In this document: in pieces, positions 12,101-20,100 of the stretch | Numbering within the stretch: position 1 is the first letter of the stretch | How the letters are laid out: every line of letters begins with the position of its first letter | Source of the DNA: Luidia sarsii | Taxonomy: Eukaryota; Echinodermata; Asteroidea; Paxillosida; Luidiidae | Length of the DNA: 64,000 nt | Direction of reading: 5' to 3' | Assembly (NCBI GenBank): GCA_949987565.1 | Contig: OX465102.1 | Span: 20,624,857 to 20,688,856, forward strand | Translations under genes and position numbers: made by a program | Notes under the pieces: model-generated | The model's database searches: none | What the model saw: only the letters and a program-made list of their open reading frames with translations | Told to the model about the DNA's origin: nothing

Positions 12101-15100
12101 GTAAACATTTTATTGCAAACCCCATGCGTTCATACTCACTGAGTTCAACTGAAAACAGTCTATCTCTGGTAATAAGAGGTCACACACGTTGCTTGACCCT
12201 GAATCCCAATTCCCTTCCGGCTAGCAAGAGTGCACGTAACATCAGTGGAATGCACATCGCGTCCTTGTGTTTTGCGTGGTTTGGGCAGTGACATAAATCA
12301 CCAGTTATGTAATGCGCCCGCTCGTCTGCCTATAAAACCAGATGTAGGTTTGTAGACCGGTCTACGTAGACCGGTCTTCGTAGTCTAGTCCACCCCTCCT
12401 CGGCGGTCTAAGATAGACCGTTTGTAGTACCCAAAACGGTCTACGTAAACCGTTCGGACACAACTACATGTACCGTAGATAGACCCTTTTCAGTTTAAAC
12501 TGAAGATAGACCACTTTTAGTACGGTGTCTGAACGACCCCAATGGAGTCTGCACGTGGGTTACTCAGCGTTAGGGAAGCAGCGCCGACTGTGACTGAAGA
12601 GCCCTATGTGGGATCTGCAGCACCGTTGACAAATTAGCACTGTATTTGCCAAAGAAGTAGAGGGCCTGACCTTTCAACCCAGACAGGGACCCTTCATCCC
12701 TAGCAGAACAGTTCTCAAAGGCAGGATTGTCCTGCTAAGATTGAAACCTAAGAGTTAGACCCTCTGTGTTAGACCCTCTTATGAAAAATTTCCTAGAAAC
12801 TAGAAACATTTCTAGAAACTAGAAAAATTTCTAGAATCTAGAAATTTATGTCTGTTGGCAAACAGAACATAACGCTTTTCCGCATCTAGTTCTCTTAAAA
12901 AAAAAAATAAAAAAAAAAATAAAAATCAATGCGGTTCGAACCCGTACCCTCCATTCCTACCCCAAAACACATGTGCATATTTTGTGCACAAAGTGTATAG
13001 GACTTTATATAATATTTAAAAAATCATAATATTTCTGAACAATGGTCAATTGGTTCTAAACTCAGGATTTAGAATGTCTAGCCCAATAGCTACATGTAAA
13101 TGCCCACTAAATTTCGAGAAGATTGACCTTTGGCAAATATGTGTTTTAAAAACACGCATTTTGATGACGTCACGATTGCGTCATGATGTTTTGGTCCTGG
13201 TGGGTGTTTCTAAACTACATCCCCAATAGATATAAACGAAAAAAATATAAAAATCTTGCTCTGTTGGCCAAATATGCTCAATTGAATGTTATAATCTGAA
13301 AAGTTCATGACCTCATTGATATTCATGAGATAACGTCACGATCAAATAGGGCAATTTTTGGATACTCCTTTTCCCAACTTAGATATGGTGCAAAATTGAA
13401 ACCAAACAAAATTGTATTTTTGCTTAAAATGGAGTTTGAAATTTGCCCCTTTAAAGCGCTGTCACGTGACACGTACGTGACGCGTGGTGACTTCATGACT
13501 TTTCAAGACTACGACATAACATTTCAGCAAGGGTTCTATGCATTTGTCAAGTTTGAAAAAAATAAAAGTTCAATGGCCAAAATAAACAATCCGAAATAAA
13601 CATGTGCTTTGTGTATGGGATTTTTCCGATAAGAAAAAGAAAAAGAAAACAAATCAGAACAAAAACAATAGCTTTTCCGCTTCGCGGCGTAGAAGCTAAT
13701 AAGAAGAATGGGACAACTTCAATACGTGGTGTGAAATGAAAACCAATAAACACAGTAAACAAGAACAATTCACTTCAAGGGCTGCCAGTAAAAGGTAAAA
13801 GCAAATAGAGCAATTGAATGGTAATAAGTGTAGTTAACAGTCAAAATAAGAAACATTAAAATACAAGATATTACAATAAGATTAGCAATAGTTTCCCCTT
13901 CTCCCTCTGCAGGTTAATCTGCTGATAAGATTGGTGGAGACAATAACATTGCCCTTTTCCCTCAACCCTGACTGGATGAGGTACATCATGTGGGCGGTGG
14001 GCACCGTGCCGATCATCCTGATCCCCCTCTGTGTCGGCCTCTACCAGTTGTGCAAGCAGCGCAAAGGCTACACCTACTTCACGCAGGCAAGTGCACGGCA
14101 GGCGCTGAATGATGCGGCGGGGAAAAGTCTTGCCGGAGTGAGGAGATTGACAGGCTCTAACCCGCAGCGGTTTCAGTGGTTGGGTCAAGGTGCATGATGG
14201 TCTCCAACAGAGGTCATTGACAGTGACAAGGTCCTGGTTGTGTCTATGTTTGGTTTCTTGGAAGGGTGCCCGTGGTAAGGTCGTGGTTTGCACTGGGGTT
14301 GGGGGATGAGGGGCCTTTGAGGTGAGCAATGTCCCCCTGGGAAGAGAAGGCAGATAGTCATCAATTCACTAGTTTGAGAAATTCGGAAATGGGTGTTAGG
14401 CGTAGGTCCAAGTGTGAAATTATTCCTTGCTTTGTGGAGTGAAAATGGGTAGCAGCTGTGGATTATTACATTAGTTGTCATTGAGTCGTAGTTGATCACA
14501 TTTATTTATTTATGTTCACCAGTGAGGGTGCAATTCAATGAGGGTTCGCCCATCCTGATAGCAGTGGGCGCTACAGGCAATGACTTTTTTCCGTAAAGTT
14601 GGATGAGAATTTGCCCTTCAAGACATGTTGTGTTGTGACTTGTGAGAACTACATGTACACGTGATGTCTTTACACAGAAGGAACAGACGGAGGATCCAAA
14701 AGAGACACAAATATGATGCATACCCGAATCTTGCTTGAAATTTACCCCGAATACTGAGTTTGAGAATGTGGTTTAAAGCCCCTACACAACATTGGTAAGA
14801 TCAAAAAACAGAAATGTTCACAGATTTACATGAAACTTATACAGTTTGAAGATGGTTATAGTAGAAACGTTTCAATGAAATATTTCTCCCTAAAATATTG
14901 TATTTTGGGAGAAATTAGTAAAAGAAATAGTTTACGTCTCACTGAGATCTAAACTATTTTTTCGGAACAGTACGGCGTTGAGAGCTGCATTTTAGCGAAA
15001 CAAATAAAGCTGTTATCATAATTTTCTCGAGACTCGGTTGGCGGATTGAGCTGAAATTTTCACAGGTGTGCTATTTCATGCATATGTTGGATCAAACAAT

Positions 15101-16842
15101 GTATGGATAGTATTCTTTGACCTCGACCAATGTTGTGTAGGGGCTGTAAACTTATCCACAGTATGATGCATAACCCAATCTACCTTGAAACTGCCTCAAA
15201 GTAGTTAAGCAAGGCTGACACTTGCACGATTCTTTGGCACTCAATGGCACGACTCGAGTCGTGCCAGTGCGCAAACTAGTTGTAAACTGGCATGAAGTGT
15301 GCGTAAACCCGTCATGACTGCGTGCCATGTCGGGACGAGAATTTTGAAATGTTAAAATTTTGGGTCACGACAAAATTTAGCAACCGGGTCGTGAACTATG
15401 CACAAACTGTTTGTGAACTTGTCAGGACGATGCGGGAGGATGCGTGCCAGTGCGTGGCAGTGCGCACCATGTCACAAACTGACACGAATAGTTTACGAAC
15501 AGCTCATGTCGAGTTCACGAGTAGTTCACGAATTGGTGCGCTTCGCAGCGTGGCCGTGCCTTGACACTGACACGGTCACGTGTACTTCACGCATTGATGG
15601 CAGGAGCAGTTCACGACTTGTTTACTTCACGGACAGTTTGAGCATGGCACGAGCAGTTCACGACGAGTTCCCGAGCAGTTCACGAACAGTTCACTAGCAG
15701 TTCACGACTTCTGCGCGACAGTTTCCTGGACACTGCTCACTATTCACGACACCATCCGGATTGCGCAAACTCGTCATGCCAATGTGGGAAGTGTGTAAGC
15801 TATGCGCAAACTATGCGCAAACTATGCGTGAACTCGTCGTTCCAGTTCGTGTCAATGTGGACACCGATGGGCATGCATTTGTGAACTATTCGTGAACTTG
15901 TCGTGAACTCGTTGTGAACTACAATGTAGTCGTGAACAGTGCGGGAGCCTCCTAGTTCGTGCCCCAAAATGGCACGACCTGCCACGATTTTGTCGTGGCA
16001 AATGTCAGCCTTGCATTAGTCTGAAAAATATGAAATAACGTTCTACTGTATGATGCATACCTGACTCTAATGCTTGAACATTACTTAAACGTTTTGAGTT
16101 TAAAAATATGACTTGAACCTATCCATAGTATGATGTATGCCTTAATCTACATTGAAACTGAGTCAAAATACAGCAGCAGATTACACAGCGGAGGTATACA
16201 CGGTGCTTGCCTGATACTTACTTGACGAAAAAGAGTTCTGTTGGTTTTTTTTGCTTTGCTCAGATGTTCTGGGAAGCTGCCAAATCCTCGGAGGAGTGGG
16301 GTCCCCCTCTGGAGGAGCACCGTCGCCAAGCGGGCTACCCGTGCCCCGGCGACGCCAGTGGCCCGGGCCAGTTGCTCCACTCGGAGGTCCACTTCAACCC
16401 GGCGGCCCGGCCGGCTCTGGTCACGCAGCTGGCGCCGCCGGGACAGCCGCAGGAGGAGCCGCGACGACGCTACAGCCCGCCGCCGCCGGCCTACAACGGC
16501 TTCTCCCAGGTCAGCCCCGGCTCCTCCAAGAACCAGTCTCCCGTCCCCAGCTCGGCGGGCTCGGCCCTGCCCGGCATCTACCCCTCCCCCTTGGTGGCCG
16601 GCAGCCCCGGCCCCAGCCCCAGCCCCAGCCCCGGCCCCGGCCCCAGCCCCGGCCCCGGCCTGCCACCGCCGGCCTCACCCGCGGCCACCGTCTCGGCCAC
16701 CGATACCCTAGAGTCCCGCCCTTGCTACCCGACAGCGCCGCTGGACTTTGGGGCCGGGCCTGAGATACAGTCGGACCCGGACCTGTCGGAGCTGGACGAC
16801 TCGCCCTTTGTCAACATCTCCTCTCATGAGACCACTCTCTGA
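5..16842 (+). CDS. Gene A: divergent SLC6-family transporter-like protein, 5'-partial, 12 exons seen
   Basis: Spliced CDS: 5-136, 767-1064, 3549-3687, 4763-4897, 5209-5312, 6732-6856, 7417-7529, 8140-8274, 10463-10562, 11526-11653, 13913-14086, 16264-16842; about 719 residues from TM2 to the stop. Every junction keeps frame, and phases match gene B. Family marks kept: LEMALGQF after TM2, the C-x8-C pair in extracellular loop 2, SYNKFHNN after TM6, EEWGPPLEEHR at the start of the tail. SLC6 proteins are 12-TM plasma-membrane symporters moving amino acids or amines with Na+ and Cl-. Here most ligand residues are replaced (TM3 Tyr to Phe; TM6 Q-x-x-F/Y-S to T-x-x-N-G; TM7 Asn to Val; TM8 GLxS to YSSS), so classical transport is doubtful. 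TM1 and the start codon lie upstream. Family call firm; substrate unknown. Confidence 0.9.
137..766. other. Gene A intron, TM2-TM3
   Basis: A 630 nt GT-AG intron. A short inverted repeat (about 188-243, cttaCGTaaGCAT-like arms around gaatttttgcc) is the only structure noticed. No gene seen. Confidence 0.7.
767..1064 (+). CDS. Gene A exon: TM3 and extracellular loop 2
   Basis: Acceptor cccag, donor gtaagt after 1064, phase 1 to 2. TM3 reads GVVATLWLALNNVVFTVL; the family YYN motif is VFT here, so the substrate-contacting Tyr is Phe. Loop 2 keeps CSQAWNTPQC, the conserved disulfide pair eight residues apart, and one N-glycosylation sequon (NVT). The loop is much less glycosylated than in gene B. 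Confidence 0.88.
1543..3499. mobile_element. 1.96 kb terminal-inverted-repeat element without transposase
   Basis: The left end TGCCCCTCGAAAGTTATAG (1543-1561) is mirrored by the right end CTATAACTTTTGAGGGGCA (3481-3499), with one or two mismatches. No ORF inside looks like a transposase (longest under 90 codons). It fills most of the gene A intron 1065-3548. Confidence 0.6.
3549..3687 (+). CDS. Gene A exon: end of loop 2 and TM4
   Basis: Acceptor gaaag, donor gtaagt after 3687; phase 2 to 0. The split codon makes Asn, then AFMGSLEQN and the TM4 stretch LVFGLLATWGFILALTCMG, ending WTGK like the SGK of gene B. The 3' end of a 1.96 kb inverted-repeat element lies 49 nt upstream of the acceptor. 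Confidence 0.87.
3688..4484. repeat. Intron with an imperfect direct repeat of about 121 nt
   Basis: Two stretches starting about 4234 and 4356 share ggtccWaagttaagac, tcagcc, ttgc and gttgaWatgcRttgaacat. No gene seen in the rest of the intron. Confidence 0.4.
4485..4705. mobile_element. Truncated copy of the AGCCCCTACACAACATTGGT inverted-repeat family
   Basis: It shares tttagatctYggtgaNacgtaaac, the actcccaaaat block and the caatgatgtgtaggggct end with the copies at 14777 and 60649; the left end is missing. Confidence 0.5.
4763..4897 (+). CDS. Gene A exon: TM5
   Basis: 135 nt, phase 0 to 0, the same as gene B exon 5. It reads VAYVVMPLLVILVFALLIRG, then ATLPGALDGLNFFLF. LLIRG followed by LPGA/LEGA and DG is the usual SLC6 TM5-loop 3 pattern. 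A truncated AGCCCC-family repeat ends 57 nt upstream. Confidence 0.87.
5209..5312 (+). CDS. Gene A exon: TM6 (unwound helix, substrate/Na1/Cl region), heavily altered
   Basis: Acceptor tctag, donor gtgagt after 5312; 104 nt, phase 0 to 2, as gene B exon 6. It reads TYHRVLNTVINGSVMGMG, then [12 protein letters not shown]. Aligned without gaps to gene B, Gln becomes Thr (5230-5232), the aromatic substrate residue becomes Asn (5239-5241) and the Ser that ligates Na1 and Cl- becomes Gly (5242-5244). The flanking SYNKFHNN is intact, so the alignment is secure. Confidence 0.86.
5313..6731. other. Gene A intron, TM6-TM7
   Basis: A 1.4 kb GT-AG intron. A block at about 5530-5600 (gaagcctgagcccgagcctga) resembles one at 50560-50640 in gene B, so it is probably a dispersed repeat. 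Nothing else recognised. Confidence 0.5.
6732..6856 (+). CDS. Gene A exon: TM7 and start of loop 4
   Basis: Acceptor ctgcag, donor gtatgt after 6856; 125 nt, phase 2 to 1, the same length as gene B exon 7. It reads DAFLVVIAVIVVSLM, then SGFFAHVNSV. The Asn that ligates Na1 and Cl- in the family (INC in gene B) is Val (6757-6759); the Ser four residues later is kept (6769-6771). Confidence 0.86.
7060..7260 (-). mobile_element. tRNA-derived SINE copy
   Basis: On the minus strand it reads GGCTGGATAGCTCAGATGG (A box), then a GGGTTTAAGTCC-type B box and a tail with ccagtcaaagttttctttgcc. The same order recurs in about ten copies in the window. Confidence 0.65.
7329..7416 (+). mobile_element. SINE fragment abutting a splice acceptor
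   Basis: aaggccattgtctaggggct, then ggatagctcagccagtaaga match the SINE head and A box. The degraded B-box region (about 7394-7416) contains the pyrimidine tract and CAG used by the gene A exon at 7417. Confidence 0.5.
7417..7529 (+). CDS. Gene A exon: loop 4 and TM8 (Na2 region altered)
   Basis: Acceptor ccccag, donor gtaagt after 7529; 113 nt, phase 1 to 0, as gene B exon 8. The family GPGLAF-YPEA segment is replaced by GFEHTLKSFPLMLGALP. TM8 ends FFLTVFLMYSSSS where gene B has [13 protein letters not shown], so the Na2 helix motif is rewritten, although a Ser stays at the Ser position. A SINE fragment ends against this acceptor. Confidence 0.85.
7617..7740 (-). repeat. Penelope-tail repeat (family A) with hammerhead-like motif
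   Basis: It carries gcaaactgctcactgac, gggcctgacgtttcg and tcctagcaggacctttctc, the shared core of a dispersed family. On the minus strand this is the GAAACGTC-AGGC form found after the Penelope GIY-YIG fragment. Confidence 0.6.
8140..8274 (+). CDS. Gene A exon: TM9
   Basis: Acceptor ttttag, donor gtgagt after 8274; 135 nt (45 codons, two fewer than gene B), phase 0 to 0. It reads IYMVQALLTTLLDLFRLP, then FLLPTCGIICVLSF and PMMTE. Divergent in sequence but fixed in position by both intron phases. Confidence 0.83.
8356..8817. mobile_element. MITE with TIR TGTGACCCGGCACAGC, long copy
   Basis: Ends TGTGACCCGGCACAGC and GCTGTGCCGGGTCACA are exact complements. 462 nt, no ORF. A shorter copy lies inverted at 22446-22704. 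Confidence 0.7.
9155..9240. repeat. Short hairpin-forming repeat (ggccac/gtggcc)
   Basis: ggccacctctccatagcggc is followed by gtgggtggccgctata; the halves pair. Flanking aacctttata and gtttgactgtata look like a short dispersed element. Confidence 0.4.
9582..10168. mobile_element. TTAA-flanked inverted-repeat element, piggyBac-like, non-autonomous
   Basis: Ends CCACTTCGCG (9582) and CGCGAAGTGG (to 10168) are complementary and flanked by TTAA at 9578-9581 and 10169-10172, the target site of piggyBac elements. 587 nt, no transposase. A fragment sharing ggacaatagtggt and gattcggag lies at 48351-48385. Confidence 0.55.
10463..10562 (+). CDS. Gene A exon: TM10
   Basis: Acceptor tcccag, donor gtgagt after 10562; 100 nt, phase 0 to 1, identical in length to gene B exon 10. 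It starts GGIGVVFALDWY (gene [13 protein letters not shown]) and ends SVWVYG (gene B VVAYVYG). The terminal VYG is a family mark. Confidence 0.87.
11050..11225 (+). mobile_element. tRNA-derived SINE, best-preserved copy
   Basis: A box TAGCTCAGATGG (11074-11085) and B box GGTTCAAGTCC (11118-11128) are near-consensus and correctly spaced for a pol III promoter. The tail holds agtcaaagttatctttgcc and cagtcagtttttcc. Too degenerate around the acceptor stem to be a working tRNA. Confidence 0.75.
11250..11360 (-). mobile_element. tRNA-derived SINE, inverted neighbour
   Basis: gactgggacttgaacctgag, then agctatccatcccttagatg are the minus-strand B box, A box and head. It faces the copy at 11050 tail to tail. 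Confidence 0.65.
11526..11653 (+). CDS. Gene A exon: intracellular loop 5 and TM11 (nine residues longer than gene B)
   Basis: Acceptor ttccag, donor gtaggt after 11653; 128 nt, phase 1 to 0. It reads TIPKWNIMRRPKEVQTML, then FIFLLFWTIVIPGFAV. The paralogue exon is 101 nt, so loop 5 or TM11 is nine codons longer. The loop is basic, as expected for a cytosolic loop. Confidence 0.83.
12042..12534. mobile_element. Inverted-repeat element with GTTCAGACACCGTACTA ends
   Basis: GTTCAGACACCGTACTA (12042-12058) is mirrored by TAGTACGGTGTCTGAAC (to 12534). The interior repeats agaccggtct/ggtctac words that pair with each other. 493 nt, no transposase. Confidence 0.6.
12657..12860. repeat. Degenerate family A tail plus a tctagaaa short tandem repeat
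   Basis: agagggcctgacctttcaac and tcctgctaagattgaaac are decayed family A halves in both orientations. After it, 12787-12847 repeats ttctagaaactagaaa about four times. Confidence 0.45.
12861..13912. other. Rest of gene A intron before TM12
   Basis: AT-rich sequence with tgacgtcacgattgcgtcat (about 13154-13180) and a later gtcacgtgacacgtacgtga patch. No gene or recognised element. Confidence 0.5.
13913..14086 (+). CDS. Gene A exon: TM12
   Basis: Acceptor ctgcag; 174 nt, phase 0 to 0 (gene B has 171). It reads VNLLIRLVETITL, then a strong membrane stretch around YIMWAVGTVPIILIPLCV and a basic exit QLCKQRKGY. The donor is the GC type (CAG, then gcaagt). Confidence 0.86.
14777..15145. mobile_element. 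MITE with TIR AGCCCCTACACAACATTGGT
   Basis: The 20 nt left end is mirrored by the right end ACCAATGTTGTGTAGGGGCT with about one mismatch. 369 nt, no ORF. It sits in the 80 nt tandem array. Other copies at 60649-61151 and, truncated, 4485-4705. Confidence 0.7.
15209..16014. mobile_element. Foldback element packed with agttcacga / tcgtgaact words
   Basis: Ends GCAAGGCTGACA and TGTCAGCCTTGC are exact complements. The left-centre repeats agttcacga-like words (15500-15715) and the right side repeats their complement cgtgaact (15825-15940), so the halves can pair. Inner ends carry cacgactcgagtcgtg. No protein. Confidence 0.65.
16264..16842 (+). CDS. Gene A last exon: long proline-rich cytosolic tail
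   Basis: Acceptor gctcag at 16258-16263; 192 codons plus tga (16840-16842). It starts MFWEAAKSSEEWGPPLEEHR, the family motif after TM12 (gene [12 protein letters not shown]). Most SLC6 tails end soon after; this one goes on about 170 residues, rich in Pro, Ser and Gly, with a GP/SP run (about 16590-16670), a PPAY motif (16483-16494; PPxY is the ligand class of NEDD4-type WW domains), an acidic SDPDLSELDD stretch and a C-terminal ETTL (16828-16839, class I PDZ ligand). Strikingly GC-rich relative to its surroundings. Confidence 0.87.
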   Translation: MFWEAAKSSEEWGPPLEEHRRQAGYPCPGDASGPGQLLHSEVHFNPAARPALVTQLAPPGQPQEEPRRRYSPPPPAYNGFSQVSPGSSKNQSPVPSSAGSALPGIYPSPLVAGSPGPSPSPSPGPGPSPGPGLPPPASPAATVSATDTLESRPCYPTAPLDFGAGPEIQSDPDLSELDDSPFVNISSHETTL

Positions 16843-16979
16843 GGTCAAAGACACACGGGCGGGTCTTCACCAGAGAAATTCCAGCTTAGAAAAGATCTGG
16901 GCTGAGTTGTACATACTCTAGACTCCCTTTGTAGACTCCCTTCGCAGAGCTCGCCAAACTAGATACTTTGCTTAGTAAG

Positions 16980-16985
16980 AATAAA
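16980..16985 (+). terminator. Candidate polyadenylation signal of gene A
   Basis: AATAAA about 140 nt after the gene A stop codon, followed by an A-rich stretch. It is the first canonical signal downstream, but the true 3' end could be further on. Confidence 0.4.
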
Positions 16986-17009
16986 GACAAAAAAAATCCC
17001 CCAAAACCC

Positions 17010-17190
17010 AGAGCCATGCTGTTTCAATCCTAGCAGGACCTAGCCGGCAGATTGATATAGGCAGGAACACACAGGAAAGAGAAGGTGTAAGGATGACAGA
17101 AGATGGAAAGCTGGTACACAGACCTGGACGAGATCAAATAAGACAATCTGAAGAGAAGGGATAAAAAAGGGACGATAATAGGAAAAACAT
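17010..17190 (-). repeat. Family A tail with purine-rich spacer
   Basis: tgtttcaatcctagcaggac is followed by a purine-rich stretch; on the minus strand this is the pyrimidine-rich spacer plus tail seen downstream of the Penelope fragment at 35240-35540. Confidence 0.5.
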
Positions 17191-17199
17191 GAACGCACA

Positions 17200-20100
17200 C
17201 GAAAAAAGGCTTGCTAGTAATTTCCATTGGTTGGATGAAACTCTAGAAGCTGAGGGACTCAACTCTTTAACCTCTCTTAGGGCTCAGAAGGTTTACAGGA
17301 AGTCCTATGCAGGGCTGAGGGCTGCACATTGCACTTATACTCCCATTTATGGGCAAAGGTCTCAGAGCTGTCAAGCTAAATTTGCTGCATGGAAAAAATC
17401 TTCCCAAGTGAGACCAATCTCGGAGCCGGAGGTGTAGAGGATCCCAGCAGGACCCCAAACCAAGGTCTTGCAAAGATCATAATGGAAGTTTGTTATGGTC
17501 TGCCCTGACATAGGTCCAGCTAGGATAAAAACGCCAGGCCCTTCCAACTGTCTGAGAGAAGGACGCTTAGCCATTTAAGTTTGTAAGCAATCTGCAATTT
17601 CTGACAGTTTCTAGTTGGCGTCTGGCTCAATGTTGTCCCGATGGGAATTCCCAACCATGATTTCATTTACCAAGGTTTTGTGTGATGTGACTGCCACCAC
17701 AGACCAAGGAGTAGCTCAGCATTGGCATTTAACTTTCACGGTTTGGGCATCACAGGTCAGAGTGTAGCCACCTACTCTAAAGTTATCGTTTATCCATCTA
17801 ATAGTATGGGTTTTTCATTGGTTTTAACTGTCATGATAATTGTTTGTATTTAAAGCTCATGGCAAGCTGTACATACAGTCATGCACAAACCTGTTTTTTA
17901 TTTGTAGTGCAAAATTCACTTTCAATTTGTTTTCATTAAAGGGGTAATGGATCGTGGTATGCTTACACTAAAGTCATGCAGATAACCCCAACCACCCCCC
18001 CAGGAAACAAATCTACTTATCAAAACCCATGATTTGTTATACGGGACGTGTGGAGGGGGGGCTATGTTTGCAAGTTACTGGAACCTGTTGTTTATTTCCG
18101 GATTGCTAACGGAGGCCCGCGCATTAATTCTATTTTATCTGTTCTAACCAAAGATGTGAGATAGACACATTTGAACAGTTTGTGCTAACTGAAAGATTTG
18201 GGCCAAATCGGTCACCATCAGCCAGTGTATTCTCACTAACTCCAGGTCAATTCAGAATTTTAACACGACCCAAGTTTTAATCACTTTATATCAACAGTTT
18301 TTGTACTTCCCCTAATTGAGGTCAACAGCAGATTATGCCTTCTTTTGTATATTTGTATTAAAAAATTTGCATCGGTAATGTATCAAACTGTCTATATTAT
18401 CTTTTGTGATAATGAAGTGTACACGGAGCTTCGGCCTTCATGTACTAATTATGATTTTTGTTATCATTGATTTTGTTTTTGGAATGAGCGTGTGACTAGT
18501 TGGTTTCTGTATTTGGCCGAGCAGTTTTTAATTAGTCTTCAGTCTGTGGTTCAGACTTCAACGAGAGATTGAAAGAGAGGTATTGCATCCTTGAGCTAGA
18601 ACTTTGCTGCGCTGACAAAAGTTATCTTGCCTTCGATAGAGCCGGTGAATACTTTGCTCATCCTTGTGTATATAATGTGTAAAGGGAGGTTATGGTAAAC
18701 TTAGTGGACAGTTTAAGTGAAATAATGGGGCTACTGTCCAGATGTGGATAAATCTTAAACAATCCCATTCATTATGAGAAAAGAAAATACATTTTGATTC
18801 AGGCAACGGACAAAGCACTGTGCATTCAGTGTTTATCACGTGCAAAACCTCATTGAATTAAATTCTGCTCGATGCAAACATCATGTCGACTCTCTCTTCT
18901 TAGAGCGATTTCCAAATTTTGTTCTTGCTCACAAGAAATTACATGCACGTAGTTTTCACTTCACAGACCTCCAACATTGTGAATCCACCATGCACACCTC
19001 CAATCTCTTTCAGAGTGGACTATAGCCTTCCATTTTTCTAAAAGAAATAATATTTAGGGTTTATAATGTTTACTCGATCTTACCTTATTAAACTATTGTG
19101 ACTTCTTACCAAAGAAAAGTGATCATGAACAATCAGATTTACGCTTCCAGAAATACAGGTATACTTCAAAAGCTGATCATCAGTACTTTTAAGAAAGCAG
19201 TTTGTATCTATCAATGTTCCTGCTTCAATTCGTGTTTTAAGGTGGTGTGTATGAAATATTGTAGATGCAGCCCAAGAGATATTTGGGTTTGCGAGTTTAA
19301 ACAGGGTTTCTAAGAACAATAAGAGTAGAAAATAAATTAATGGTGTTGTTTCAAAGGTCAAAAGGTCATAAGTCATGGTCACAGAACGTCGTGGTTCTTC
19401 CCAATGTCATCGTTTGTGAGTTATGACCGATTATTCTCCATAACTTGTGGCTCGTTATCGTTTCTAACTTGTGACATCTTAACGACTCGAAAGTTGGGTG
19501 TGACATTTTGGCTGGGCAGTGCACCAGTTGTATTTGTCTAGTCTCCAGAAAAAGAAAACTTTACCAGAATTGATCTTGCTGAAAGGATCCCAATGATTAT
19601 AGACAAAAATGTTAACAACATTCAGATATTCCAAAACACCTTTGCTTGGATTTAGATCGGCTGTATATTCTTCAGATATAGGCATAATTATGGGACGGGA
19701 ATTATCATCAATGCTTAATCACATTTAATCCCCCGTTTACATTTGAAGATTGTGGACCATTGTGCTGTATAAAGAAGTTAAGAGAAAGCTTTTAACTTTG
19801 GGTTCATATTGGCTTTGTATATTGATGTGTAGCTGCTTGCCCTTGTGATGTATGCATACTGTATGTGTCTGCATTGTATAATCAGAGGGAAGATTGTGCT
19901 TTTGTGATCTGGGTCTTTGAGGCATTTTGTGGATTGAAACTTTCAAAGACCCATTTGATTTGCAGCCGCACACACTGGTACCGGTAAATGGACTTCCATT
20001 GTCACCTGTTATAGGATGGTTGTCAAACTGTTGAAATCATACATGTATAAGTGGGAAACAGGTGTGACCTCGAATCCATCGAGAGCCACTTTAATGCTTT

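Larger units (their letters stand above)
14712..16180. repeat. Interrupted tandem repeat, unit about 80 nt
   Basis: TATGATGCATAMC starts at 14712, 15162 and 16049, and TATGATGTATGC at 16129, each followed by a similar tctWnnnttgaaa block. Subtracting the insertions at 14777-15145 (369 nt) and 15209-16014 (806 nt) leaves spacings of 81, 81 and 80. Confidence 0.6.

Noticed and set aside
16590..16670. A collagen-like domain
   Set aside because: The GP/SP run lacks the strict Gly-X-Y period and is short; it is a proline-rich linker.
16241..16763. Two long overlapping open frames across the gene A last exon
   Set aside because: They are shadows of the GC-rich coding frame; only the frame starting Q-MFWEAAK continues the SLC6 protein from the previous exon.
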